Of a DNA stretch of 64,000 nt, positions 10,520 to 21,354 are shown one piece after another. Source of the DNA: Acanthosepion pharaonis (lineage: Eukaryota > Mollusca > Cephalopoda > Sepiida > Sepiidae); assembly GCA_903632075.3 (NCBI GenBank), contig CAHIKZ030000060.1, positions 924,501 through 988,500 on the forward strand, written 5' to 3'. The notes below the pieces were generated by a model that had not been told where the DNA came from, ran no database searches, and saw only the letters and a list, made by a program, of their open reading frames with translations. Position 1 is the first letter of the stretch. Each line of letters starts with the position of its first letter. The position numbers and the translations under genes are program-made.

Positions 10520-10935
10520 TTTTAAATTTTTCTATGGGGTTGAAGTCAGGAGATTGGGGCGGCCATGTCATAACACTCACCTGCTTCTCATCAAAGTATT
10601 CCTTCATCAATTTTGATTTGTTACAGAGAGCATTATCCTGCATAAAAATGAGCTTTGTGGGGGTTGATTTGCACCCTTTCAGCAGAAGGGAGCAGACAAA
10701 ACTCTAAAACTCTCTTGTACTGCTCGTTCCTGAGGGTCTTTTCAATAGGTTTTAAGAAACCAGTTCCATGAAAAGAAAAGCATCCCCAGAACATTATACT
10801 GAACGAATGCTTGACAGTACTTACTGCTAAATTCAAAGAGATTTCAAAGCTCCTTCTTCAGATTTTAGATCGCTTATCCTTTGAATTTAGCTCAACTTTC
10901 GTTTCATCGGAGAAGAGAACATTTGGTAAAAAATA
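10520..10935 (-). mobile_element. Tc1-type transposase, catalytic half, degenerate
   Basis: Minus-strand translation gives FSDETK near 10905 (first catalytic Asp), then SIMFWGCFSFHGTGFLKPIE, then MQDNAL in a shifted frame (second Asp), then SPDFNPIEKF near 10545 (the Glu). These are the D, D and E motifs of the Tc1/mariner DDE fold, in correct order. At least one frameshift lies before MQDNAL. The DNA-binding part and terminal repeats are not visible. The family differs from the element at 58262. Confidence 0.85.
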
Positions 10936-10939
10936 TCAG

Positions 10940-11659
10940 GTGAGTCACTTTTATCGAACAGCACTGTACATTGTTTCCTCTGTCCCTCGGGCCTTCAATC
11001 TCTCTTGTGAATATCAGATTTTCCATGAACTCTTTCTTCATTACGTGCCCTAGAAACCTCAACTGTCTCTTCCTGATATAGAGCATAAGTTTCTATTTTG
11101 TATCCATTTTCTCTAAAACTTCCTCGTTGCTCACATGTTCGGCCTATTGTATCCTTAGTATCTTTCTGTAGATCTACATTTCTATTGCTTCAAGTCTCTT
11201 CTTTATCTTTGAGGAGACTGTCCAGCACTCCCTGCCATACAGGAGGACAGATATCACATAACAGTTTAATACTCTTTTTTTTGTTTTCAGTGGAGTTCTT
11301 TTTTCTATTTCTTAGCTTAGCTTTTGAAAGGCATCTTTGTTTATCTCAATGTACCTTCGGATTTCGGTGTCACATTTTCCGTTCTCTGTTAAAAAATTTT
11401 TCCCAGATATTTAAATGTTTGTACTTGGTTAATTTTGGTATCTCTGATTTTCAGCACCCCCTTTAGACTCATCGTTTTAATAACAGCCATGTATTCTGTC
11501 TTCCTGCAGTTGTTGTTTTATCCTTTCTTCTCGCTTTCCTTCACTATCTTCTGTAGGAGATTTTGTAGTTTTCTTTCCGCGTCTGCTGTCAACAGTGTCA
11601 TCTGTAGATTTGATTTTGTTATGTTATTGTTGTCGCTAATAATGAATTCTGCTAGGACT
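10940..11659 (-). mobile_element. LINE-B reverse transcriptase C-terminal fragment
   Basis: The minus strand encodes LRFLGHVMKKEFMENLIFT, followed by a basic IEGPRDRG block, near 10930-11060. Upstream on that strand lie counterparts of the FKYLGRVL, LLYGSECWT and WFYRRMLRI blocks that are clearer at 59885-61200. The solo LTR at 11660-12460 is inserted at the upstream boundary. Confidence 0.8.
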
Positions 11660-12460
11660 TGTCGTGTCCACTAAAATATCAACTACAATATTTATAAACC
11701 AATCACACTCAAGAAAACACTTACATCTTAAAACACACCAATAAAATCATAGATTACAAATCAGAATGTTTGTTGTATTAGTCATCATTATTTTTAGGTA
11801 GATACCGACCAAATATCGTACGGACGTAGTAGAAGACATACCACGTGACTTTTTAGAGCCAATTAGAAATAAATAAATAATTTAATTCTGGAGCCGATAT
11901 TGTTCGGAAAAAGTGTATAAAAACATACGAAATCCGTTCCCAAAACAATATACACGCGGCTGCCACCAAACTTCACACACCTCTCTCTGATGACCTTCAT
12001 GACCTCATGTTAAAAACGACAGCGCGTCGACAAACTCCAGACCACGGCAACACCGCCAACAGTAAGAATCAATTCGTATCTCTCGTATCCGTTTTTACTA
12101 TGAATCACGCACACACATGTTGACTTTTTCATACAAACACACATATCACAACATTTTATTGTTTCTCACATACGTACACAAAAACAGTTTATATTTTATT
12201 TCAGAACTTTATTAACCCAAATAAAAAGACATTACTTTCCAATCTATCACCAACTGCTTGGATTCTTGTCGTTATATTAAATTAATGTTTATTTGTTGAA
12301 ACTACGTTGTCTTTTTCTACTGAATTTTATTCCTTCAATGAAAATCGTGTGATTATTCTAGACGGCCAAATTACGAGCGACCCTGTAACGATATTTTGTT
12401 AATATATTGAATCCCGATACTTCAAATTTTAACATTAAAACGAGTATAAGGATTCCTGCA
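11660..12460 (+). mobile_element. Solo LTR, family 1, copy 1
   Basis: The sequence starts TGTCGTGTCCAC and ends GGATTCCTGCA, giving TG...CA ends. It is flanked by a perfect 4-bp duplication, GACT, at 11656-11659 and 12461-12464. A second copy at 54250-55057 shares both termini. It holds a TATA box (GTGTATAAAAACAT near 11914) and an AATAAA signal near 12220, which set plus orientation. No gag-pol or second LTR is adjacent, so it is a solo LTR left by recombination. It sits in LINE-B. Confidence 0.9.
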
Positions 12461-12737
12461 GACTTCTAATTCTCTCATAATAGCCTTGCTGGATAGTTTG
12501 AATAACTCTGGTAATAGGAAACTAAAAAATCTTGTGTTTAATTAAGTGTTTTGAAACTACGTTGTGTTTCTCTACTAAGTCCGCGTGTAAAAATACGTGA
12601 CTTGTAATTTTTTAAGACCCTAAACTAATTTTCACCGTCTATAATTTTCTGAAGCCTTTGGTAGGATCCTCTTTTTGCGCAAAGGTTTTAGTAGCACATG
12701 TTAAGCCTATTCTTAACTTCTATATGCTTAGAAATGG

Positions 12738-12975
12738 GGGCACTTCGATGTGGTGTAATGGTTACCAAGCTTGTTTCGCTAGAAAAATTGCGACTGAGTA
12801 GTGAGTTCGATCCTCACTGGGTGCCCCATACTTTAGACCTTGTGCCACATCTGAGCTACGCCTGGAAAATCACTATACTTAGAAATGAGGTAAATCTAAA
12901 TCTAATACCAAAATGTGTGTTGCATCTCTCTGGCGCTGGTTGAAAGATCCGTGGGGCTGTTAGAAACAACGGTGC
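12738..12975 (+). mobile_element. tRNA-derived SINE
   Basis: An A-box-like TGGTGTAATGG at 12751-12761 and a strong B box GAGTTCGATCCTC at 12803-12815 lie at tRNA-like spacing. They are followed by a non-tRNA body with CCTTGTGCCACATCTGAG and a GTGGGGCTGTTAGAAAC block. No CCA or mature tRNA fold is expected. The CCTTGTGCCACA block also occurs at 44002-44263 and 60661-60743. Confidence 0.75.
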
Positions 12976-13214
12976 CGTGGGAGAACTAGTACTAGAAATA
13001 TTCTTTTTTTTTTCCTTTTTTAAAAATCACGATGACAGAAACATTTACACACAACAGGGGCATAAGGTTTACGAAGAAAAAATACCATAAGGGTTATACA
13101 CGAGCGCATGGTTTTATTTTATTTTTATACGATGTTAAAATCCGAACGTTTGTTTGTATATTGCTGACATTATTTAAAGCCAGAAAACAACTTTAGAGTG
13201 TATGAATGTTTGGA

Positions 13215-13485
13215 GATAATAATGATTTACTGATAGAAATCTTACTAATTAACCCATAGCTGAGAGGATAAGAGTTGAATTCATTCCTTTCTCGAGAGTA
13301 TTTGCGCGTAAGTAAATCTAATGAACCCGACTGGAATTAGAACTCCAATTTCCAATTTCGCAACGTTATCCATCGCACAAATTGAACATCTAAGCTTACA
13401 TCACCTGTAACCAAGTGGTTAACCATCTAGGTACTGACCAGGTGCGACGTTGCTTAACTTCGGTGATTTTATGAGAAATAAGAAT
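13215..13485 (-). mobile_element. 5S-SINE, complete-looking copy
   Basis: On the minus strand: ATCACCGAAGTTAAGCAACG, CCTGGTCAGTACCTAGATGG and TTACAGGTGATGTAAGCTT, i.e. the 3' two thirds of 5S rRNA in order. A tRNA-like part with B-box-like GGAGTTCTAATTCC follows, then a tail with AAAGGAATGAATTCAACTC and TCAGCTATGGGTTAATTAG. The copy at 20140-20400 shares this tail. Internal 5S promoter boxes would give pol III transcription. Confidence 0.85.
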
Positions 13486-14239
13486 GCAAGACCAAATCTT
13501 TCAATCGTCCTGGATATGGAGATGAACTACATCCGCGTCCTGGGTAAGACAATAAACTACGTCCAACAGCAAGGCATCTGATCAGGAGGTTTTGAGGAGC
13601 GTGCAACCACTTCTTAATTGCTGGTGTTCCCAGGTTCACCCTGTCCCGGGGTGGTAGCACCTGTTAGGGTCCCAGCTATGGGCAAATAGTTAACACCCAA
13701 ACTGGTGTAAAAATAGGTTTTAATACCAGAAATACTTTGTAATAAAAAAAATTATTACCAGCAATAATTTTTGAAGCAAAAATTTATTATCAGCAATACT
13801 GAAAAAAAAAAACAGCTATACATTCTTTGGAAAAAATATTACCAACTATAGATTTCTTCAAGGAAAAATATTCCCAGAAATAGATTTTTGAAGAAAAACA
13901 TATTACCAGCAATAAAAATTTTGTCGGCATTAAATAACCCATTGAGGTTGATATGCCGTAAACCAAACCAAACCAAATTTTTGAAACGTAAAATTATATG
14001 GACTCAAATGAATGTTGCCGTTAGGGTGCTTTATACTAACAAACGTTTTTCTCGCAAGAATGGGATAGTCTTTTATTTTCCCCTCGCGGGCGTGGCGCTC
14101 ATAATTTCCTGTCATTTGATTGTCGCGTGTGTATATCTTTAGTACTGATAGATTGCCTTCCTGCTTATATATTAGTTCAGGCACTTATACCTTTTGAGGA
14201 CCGATTTTGAACTTGGTGGCTTTAAACTCACCTAAGACA
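13486..14239. other. Degenerate ATTACCAGCAATA repeat region
   Basis: From about 13700 to 13920 the phrase ATTACCAGCAATA with poly-A recurs at roughly 40-60 base intervals, a decayed tandem repeat. The rest (13486-13680 and 13920-14239) contains no recognised gene. Confidence 0.55.
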
Positions 14240-14440
14240 ACCCATTGACACAGGTCGAATAGAGGGAAAGAGAGACAAGCGAAAACCACCCGTGACATAC
14301 CTGTCGGGCTTAAGTAAGTGGATGACAGAACGTGGTTCGAGGGGAGGAAGCAGAAGGAAAGAACTTGAGAGCTGCAAAGGATAGAGGGAGACGGAGTGCC
14401 ATGATCGCCTACGTCCTGAAAGAACATAGCATATAAAAAG
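14240..14440 (+). mobile_element. LINE-B 3' end fragment
   Basis: The plus strand encodes a block like YLSGLSKWMTERGS near 14300 and ends with CTACGTCCTGAAAGAACATA and an ATAAAAAG tail. This matches the 3' end of the LINE-B copy at 59885. It marks the family's 3' terminus. From 14441 to 14830 nothing else is recognised. Confidence 0.75.
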
Positions 14441-14830
14441 AAAGAATTGAATGCAAAGCTAACTTTAGCATCTCTAATACATGTTGAAGGTCATCACAGA
14501 TCAACTCCTTCTTTAAAGAAAGGCTCCTGACTGGAATTAAATTCGAAGTTATTTCCTGGTGTGAATCGGATACTGCATGAGTAACATTTATTTGGTTTAA
14601 AGCAATTTAGAAGTTGCTTCAGTCTTTCTGGCTGTTTCAGGCAAAGTTGCTTAATGTCTAATCTCGTGTGGTTGTATTTAATTTAGAATGACAGGAATAA
14701 ATAGCGGGGAAAAAGACCTCTCACCCGTTAGCCTCACAATAGGCAATAAAGAGTAAACATTAGCAGCTGCGACACTGGACTCCTCGAGAGATAATCTGAG
14801 ATCAATCTATAATTACTAATTGCTAGACTC

Positions 14831-14928
14831 AATGAACACATATAATTCAAAGAACATATAAACACATTAATGAACACATATAATTCAAAGAACATAAACA
14901 CATTAATGAACACATCTAATTCAATTTC
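14831..14928. repeat. ~42-bp tandem repeat, about 2.5 copies
   Basis: The phrase AATGAACACATATAATTCAA recurs with its CAAAGAACATAAACACATT follow-on. Confidence 0.85.
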
Positions 14929-14949
14929 ATACTTGGTCGGGCGGCTCAA

Positions 14950-16035
14950 AAAGAAAGATAATGAGTCAAAGGAGGAGAAAGGGATAAAAAGAAAAGGGAA
15001 AAGATTCAACGAAGAAGAAAGGGGAAGTTGGGAAGAAACGGGATGAGAAAGAGGAAAGAAAAGGTAAAATAGAGAGAGAATAAAAAGGGAAAATAGAGAG
15101 AGAAGAAAAGAGAAAATAATGAGGGAAGAAATGAGAGAAGAAAGTGAGAAGAAAAGGGTAAAGAAAGAAGAAATGGGAAAAAGAAGTGAGAAGAAAAGGG
15201 AAAAGAAAGGAGAAGAAAAGGGTAATGAAAGAAGAAAAGGGAAAAGAAAAATAGAAAAAGGAAAAGGAAGAAGAAAAGGGAAAATAATGAGGGAAGAAAA
15301 GGGGAAACAAGAAAGAAGAAATGGAAAAAGGAAGTGAGAAGAAAAGGGAAAAGAAAGAAGGAAGGAAAGGAAAAATAATGACGGAGAAAAAAGCGGGAAG
15401 AAATGGGAAAACGAAATGAGAAGAAAGGGAAAATAAAGAGGAAGAAAAGGGTAAAGAAAAAAGAAAGGGGAAAAGAAAGAAGAAAAGGGAAAAGAAAAAA
15501 GAAAGGGGAAAAGGAAGAAGAAAAGGGAAAAGAAAAAAGAAAAGGGAAAAGGAAGAAGAAAAGGGAAAAGAAAAAAGAAAAGGGAAAAGAAAGAAGAAAA
15601 TGAAAATAATGAGGGACGAAAAGGGGGGAAAAGCGGAAAGAAATGGAAGAAGGAAATAAAAGAACAGAGAAGAAAAGGGAAAAGAATCAATGAAGAAGAA
15701 AAGAGAAAGAGGCAAGAAAAGGAAAAATAAAGAGAGAATGAAAAGGTAAAATAAAGAGAGAAGAAAAGGGAAAATAATGAAGGAAGAAAAGGGGAAACAA
15801 GAAGGAAGAATAGGGAAAAAGAAGTGAAAAGAAAGGGAAAAGAAGGGGAAGAAAAGGGCAAAGAAAGAAGAAAAGGGAAAAGAAAGAAGGAAGGAAAGGA
15901 AAAATAATGACGGACGAATAGGAGAAAAAAAGCGGGAAGAAATGGGAAAACGAAATGAGAAGAAAGGGAAAATAAAGAGGAAGAAAAGGGAAAAGAAAAA
16001 AGAAAAAGGAAAAAAAAGAGAGAAGGGAAATATAG
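14950..16035. repeat. Polypurine tract, about 1.1 kb
   Basis: The plus strand is almost entirely A and G, built from GAAGAAAAGGGAAAA- and GGAAAATAATGAGGGAAG-type units. Long stop-free frames on both strands (up to 446 codons, SFPFL/FLFSLFF-type on the minus strand) follow from the missing stops in such sequence and are not genes. The long mirror-like purine strand is capable of triplex (H-DNA) formation. A second tract with shared units lies at 18720-19490. Confidence 0.95.
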
Positions 16036-16159
16036 TAGGCACCCATTTATTTCGCGAGATAATGGTAGAACCATTTTTGGTCAAACATTGTCTTTTTTTG
16101 CGAGCAACGTTTGGAGTGACTAAAACTCATCCTTACATGACACTCTCTTCCCAGGTGTG

Positions 16160-16700
16160 ACAGACGAAGCTGGAATGTTGGGTTGGAAGTCTAACATTGC
16201 ATACTTCCGTGTTTTCTTATCTTCAACAGTTGGTTTCGCCTTTTTCCGGTCTTCATGGCTCTTTGATCAGCATGGCGCCAGCCGGTGCGATCGTCTGCTA
16301 AATGTTCTCAGTGAGCTTCAGGTCTCTCTTGCAAGCATCCTTAAAACGTAGTGTAGGACGGCCTACCGGATGGTGTCCCGTGGCCAATTCCTCGTACATG
16401 ATGTCTTTTGGTATACGGCCGTCCTTCGAAGATGATGATGACAATAAAGAAGATGCATGCTCCAAAAGTCTCCATCACAACAGTGTTAACTTTGTCTTTT
16501 CGTGTGATGACGGGGATACGACGCAGGCATCGGAGTGTAAAACTTTCCACATATTGTTCCTGCCTGACGTATGTTGCCCAAGTTTAGCTGCCGGAAAAGC
16601 AGAGTAGTAAGGACACATGCCTGGGATACAGTTAGTTTGATGTGCAATGTGAGCTGACTGTGTAGGAATGCAATACTGACCAGGCACCTGGTTCGTTCTC
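16160..16700 (-). mobile_element. LINE-A C-terminal fragment
   Basis: The minus strand encodes MYEELATGHHPVGRPTLRFK and then DACKRDLKLTENI near 16300-16410, and HVLRM-like/YYSAFPAAKLGQ sequence upstream. The GRPxLRxKD..KRDLK block is typical of the C-terminus of reverse transcriptases of this LINE group. A CATCATCATCTTC stretch interrupts the coding part near 16430. Frames are broken. Confidence 0.75.
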
Positions 16701-17100
16701 AGGCTGCAGCAGTTTCTAGTTGTGTGGCTTAAAATAGTTCTTTTGCCAGATCGTTACCAAAGAAATAAAACCATGAAACCGTTGTAGCATTAGGTAAATT
16801 TTATTATGGTTGTAATTTTCTGCTTTAAACGATCGAGGCAGAGGTGAGGTGAACAGTCTAACGGTTGCTGCTTACTTTTCGTGTTGCGGCGAGGCTGTCT
16901 CATTGCCCCTGTCTGAATCTTCTGTTTTTCGACTGCCAGTGACCACTGTCTTAAGGACGACAACGTCCTTTGTCTTGTCTTGTCATTTCTGTAATATCTT
17001 TCAGAAGCTTTCACTTAACAAGATATCGAATGGCACAAATATCGCTACAACTGTTGCCCCATACTCTCTTGTTCAATTTGGCTATCACTGCTGCTGCTTT
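16701..17100. other. No recognised feature
   Basis: Two opposite-strand short ORFs overlap at 16790-17112. Neither has a recognisable domain. Confidence 0.5.
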
Positions 17101-17104
17101 GACA

Positions 17105-17126
17105 TTGTATAGTATAGTATAGTATA

Positions 17127-17160
<34 letters not shown>
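17105..17160. repeat. (TATAG)n then (TA)n microsatellite
   Basis: Several TATAG pentamers lead into TA dinucleotides, suggesting the pentamer gave rise to or decayed from the TA run. Confidence 0.95.
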
Positions 17161-17162
<2 letters not shown>

Positions 17163-17896
17163 TAGTATAACCTGTCTTTGACCGGGTCTTTCATTACTAG
17201 GAATTTTTGCCATTCAACTGGAGCAGTTTAGGTTTAAAGTTAGCCCACCCAAAAATCAATATTAGTAACAACATTTGAGTGCAACTGAGGCACATCCCCA
17301 AATAATTTTGGTTGGCCCTGAAAAGGAACTGTATAATAATAAATAATATTATTGCGATAATTTAAACTATTTATGTTTTATTAAAGTTTTTTTTATATCC
17401 AAGAACAGATAGTAAATTTGAGAGTTATAATGGACAGGAAGTAGTGGAGAGCCATTGTCGACAACAATTTGGGATCAAAACCGGCACTGAAGAATTGTCT
17501 ATCAATCAAAAAAATTTAATCGAAATCGGATGAAAACTGTGGAAATGCATCCGATCACACACACATGCATACACACACATTTTGAGAATTATAGATATAA
17601 AATATATTTATATAAATATTTTCAATATAAAATATAAAAATAACTGTCTGAATATTTGTGCTGTTTTCAAGTGACACTAAAAACGGCGCGGATAAAAACA
17701 GCAACGAGTTCTAAAATATACAGGGTGTATCAAAAATCTTTTTAAAAACGACGGGGGCATGCGCGTGTAGAATGAAGCGGAGGACATTTTGAACATTTGT
17801 TATGAGTTACTGTGGTACAACGATGTGGTTACTTGTGGTACAACGATGTCCTTTTGACATATGTTTTGGTGTCTTGAACCCGCCCCAAAATTGTAA
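17161..17896. other. No gene; possible transposon terminus near 17718
   Basis: An ACAGGGTGTATCAAAAATCT motif near 17718 resembles mariner-type terminal repeats, but no matching inverted partner was found. Otherwise nothing is recognised. Confidence 0.4.
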
Positions 17897-18295
17897 ATGT
17901 ATTTTTGGATTGTATCTTGGATTGTATTTTTGGATTGTATTTTTGGATTGTATCTTGGACTGTATCTTGGATTGTATCTTGGATTGTATCTTGCATTGTA
18001 TCATGGATTGTATCTTGTATTGTATCATGGATTGTATCGTGGATTGTATCTTGCATTGTATCTTGGATTGTATCTTGTATTGTATCTTGTATTGTATCTT
18101 GCATTGTATCTTGGATTGTATCTTGGATTGTATCTTGCATTGTATCATGGATTGTATCTTGGATTGTATCTTGGATTGTATCTTGTATTGTATCTTGCGT
18201 TGTATCTTGGATTGTATCTTGGATTGTATCTTGTATTGTATCTTGCATTGTATCTTGGATTGTATCTTGCATTTTATCATGGATTGTATATTTAA
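17897..18295. repeat. 12-bp minisatellite, about 32 units
   Basis: The unit is GGATTGTATCTT with variants at the dinucleotide before TTGTAT (GA, TA, CA) and CATG for CTTG. Because 12 is a multiple of three and the unit lacks stops in five of six frames, overlapping ORFs of 132-173 codons appear on both strands with four-residue periods such as LDCI, LGLY, WIVS and IQDT. These are not evidence for a gene. Confidence 0.95.
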
Positions 18296-18700
18296 CAGCG
18301 TCTACAGTAAACTTTACACTTAATAGCTAAGGATTTGCGGAAATATTTATATGAATTTTTGTCCTTGTTTTGGTGTGAGGAACCTGCCCTAAAGTTTGTA
18401 AAAGTATTTCTTCTACACTCTCATTATATATTTTTAGATTCGACCCCGAAAGCAGCATATTTACGAGGTTGGATGTTAATATTTTGTATTTTTCAGCACC
18501 CGGATAAATTTCAGTGTCACCGACTTGTGTTAATTAACTTTTTTTAAGACGAGAAGGGATACATTTCTGAGACAATTTAGTATCTAAAAGATTAATTATC
18601 AAATGTGTGATCAAATTTTGGTCTATACATCAATTGCAGGTGTTAATTTACCGATTCGCTTTGGATTTATTTTATTAGAGTCGGGAAGAATCCAATAAAA
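18296..18700. other. No recognised feature
   Basis: AT-rich sequence without recognised genes or element ends. Confidence 0.5.
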
Positions 18701-18717
18701 GACAAAAATGACAAAAA

Positions 18718-19490
18718 GGAGAGTGTGAATAAACGGGGAAAGAGAAAAGAAAAGCGAAATGAAAAGGGAACAGTAAGAGGGAAGGGAAAAGAAAGAGAAA
18801 AGAGAGAGAAGGAAAAAGAAAGAGGGAAGAGAAAGAAACGGGAAGAGAGAAAGAAGAAAAGGAAAAATAAAGAGAGAAAAGTGGGGGAAAGAAAGACAGA
18901 AGGAGAAAGAAAGAAACAAGAAATGGAAATGCGAGTGAGAAAGAGGGGAAGAGAAAAAGACAAATAAAGAGAGAAAAGTTCGGAAAGAAAGTCAGAAGGA
19001 GAAAGAAAGAAAGAAAAAGAAAGAAGAAATGGAAAGCACGTGAGAGAAAAGGGAAAAGAAAGAGAAGAAAAGGCAAAAGACAGAAGAAGAGGGGAACGAA
19101 AAAGAAAAGAAAAAAATGGGAGAGAAATTGAGAAGAATAAAAAAGGAAGACGAAAAGGGAAGAGAATAAGACAAGGAAATAAAAGGAGAGAAGAAAAGGG
19201 AAAATAATGAAGAAAAAAGAAAAGGGAAGAAAAAGAGAGAAGGAAATGGAAGAGAGAGAGAAAGAAGAGAAATAGAACGAGAAAAAGAAAAGTGAAAGGG
19301 AGAAAGGAAAATGGTGAGAGAATAAAAGAGAAGAGAAAGAGTGAAGAAAAGGAAACGGAAATAACAGGAAAGAGAGCAAAGGAGAGAAAAGTCGAAAAGT
19401 GAAGAGAGAAAAGAAAGCAATAGAAATAAAGCAAGAGAGAAAAAATAAACAAAGAGGAAGAGAAAAAAAGGAAAAGAAAACTAGATTGGA
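18718..19490. repeat. Second polypurine tract, about 0.77 kb
   Basis: Plus-strand A/G only over long stretches. Units such as AGAAAAGGGAAAATAATGA are shared with the first tract. Long minus-strand frames (142-327 codons, S/F/L-rich) are composition artefacts. From 19491 to 20139 there is no recognised feature. Confidence 0.95.
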
Positions 19491-20139
19491 CAGATAAGTA
19501 ATATGAAGGAAAATTAGAGACCAGTAATTGTATGGAATAATTGAAAAAATGCATTCCAAGCGAAATATTGACGAAAAAAATCGTTCAAGACATAACAAGA
19601 AAACCATGAAACTGTAAAAAAACAATTGTATGAGAGAAACAAAATGAACCATTTTCAAGGATCACACTGGTGCCCAACTATTTTAAAAATCTTTACATAG
19701 GTGCCATATTGTCTCCGTTCACTTGTAATTGTCTCTAGGATAAAAATTATTTTGATAGCATATCAGTACATTATATCTGCTCGGGGCTTCCATCTACAAG
19801 ATCGCTCCAAAAATAATGCTTTCCATCTTATTAACTTGACCCATAATTTCAGAGTTGAATGTTGGTAAAAATTTCCGGCTAATAACCAATATGTTTGAGG
19901 GCCTTGTTATAGCAGATGAACGGCAGTCTGATTAAAAAATGTCTGGCATGAAACTACGTACCCTGTAATCCCCCGAAATGACCACACATTAATCTCTCAC
20001 CCACAAACCGAATACTCTCAAATGGCTCTAATTGAAAAAAAAGTAGCACGTGTGTATCTTTGTGGCATGACACCTGCTTACTATGAACTCTTACACCTTA
20101 ATGAACTTTACCGCTACAATCGATAGCTCCTACACAGAT

Positions 20140-20400
20140 GGGATTACGGACATATCATACTCGTACGATCACAGAAGTTAAACAAAGTGGAGATTGGTCA
20201 ATACCTAAATGGCGACATCTTGGGAATACCAGGTGTTATAAGTTTGGATAGATGGGTAATGGAATTGGAAATCAGAAAGCCGAGTTCTAATTCCAGTAGG
20301 GATCGATATCTTCACTTAAGCGCTAAAACCATTGGGAAAGGAATGAATAAACCTCTTATCCTTCGAGGTATGGGTTAATTAATAAGACTTTTAATAGTAA
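20140..20400 (+). mobile_element. 5S-SINE, copy with most of the 5S head
   Basis: The head starts near the 5S 5' end (TTACGGACATATCATACTC), continues with GATCACAGAAGTTAAAC and a TGGGAATACCAGGTGTTATA block, and is followed by a tRNA-like part with GAGTTCTAATTCC. The tail has AAAGGAATGAATAAACCTC and GAGGTATGGGTTAATTAA. It lets the head-tRNA-tail order of the family be read in one copy. Confidence 0.85.
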
Positions 20401-20719
20401 ATCATTATTATATCCCAAAAGTTCTTACAATCTAAAATAGTTTTCGATTTTAAATAAGCTGAAAAAGGTTGGTAAACCGTAAAATAACAATAAATCAAAC
20501 ACAGATGGTGCAAAAACTTTTGCTATATTACAATATAGCCTCAAACTTTGAAAATATTAACAAAATATCTTCTATCTCTATGCATAAACATGTATCAAGC
20601 CGGCATCACCCTTCAACAAATTTACTTTCTGTCAAGTTAGATTAGATAATGTTTGCTTTAATTCCCCTTTTAAAGAATGTTTTACGTTTTAAATTATACT
20701 GGAGATTTCTATCTGAATT

Positions 20720-21045
20720 TCTGGTATAATGAGTTATCATTATTTACATACGGACTATTGTTCTCATCTTCATTGTTAGTCCTAAAATTTCGGCCGTTGT
20801 TGTCTGCTTTCATCAGTTACTTGTCGACCCGAACTATAGAACTGAACCCTTTATTTTGCCTATGGATATAGACGGTTCTCATTCCGCTGACCATAACTCC
20901 ATATCTAGGAATCGCTTGTTAAGTTTTTATTTAATACGAATCAGTCATTACCTGCCTCATTTACACACATCCGGCCCAGAGATTTGAATCCACGAGCTAA
21001 CGTTTTTATCCACTAAGATAGTGGAGAACTTGGAGTATTAAACCT
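20720..21045 (-). mobile_element. SINE-T, complete-looking minus copy
   Basis: On the minus strand: tRNA-like head with B-box-like GATTCAAATCTC near 20980, body with a TCCTAGATATGGAG-type block, then AAGGGTTCAG, AACTGATGAAAGCAG and ACGGCCGAAATTTTAGG, then the GAACAATAGTCCGTATG tail. The CTGATGA motif is intact. Confidence 0.75.
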
Positions 21046-21354
21046 AACCTTCCTGTCGATGAGTTCTAAGCATGCCGAAATTATCTCGGTTTGACCAATT
21101 TTACCCATAGCGGTAATTCAATAACCAACCATCAGAAGTTTTTTTTTAGTGGCGGTGAAGTGTTAATCAAACGTATATTGAACTATGTGGGGAATAAATG
21201 GAATCATTGGAATAATTGGAATTACATACGCATTGTTTTGGGTTGGGATCGTGGGTTTTTCAGCACCGTCACGTAATACTCTCATCATATATCCCCCACA
21301 CCAAAAGAAGAATTTTATTTTCGTATATGAATATGAAAAACCTCACGTCAATTT

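Noticed and set aside
12738..12820. Functional tRNA gene
   Set aside because: A and B boxes are present but the acceptor stem cannot pair, no clear anticodon arm is seen, and a SINE body follows.
14734..16084. Minus-strand ORFs of 372 and 446 codons rich in Ser, Phe and Leu
   Set aside because: They lie in a polypurine tract; the pyrimidine-rich complement lacks stop codons by composition. Overlapping long frames in several phases confirm the artefact.
17802..18330. ORFs of 132-173 codons on both strands with Cys-, Tyr- or Gln-rich repeats
   Set aside because: All are translations of the 12-bp minisatellite; five frames open at once.
18623..19658. Minus-strand ORFs of 295 and 327 codons
   Set aside because: Same composition artefact in the second polypurine tract.
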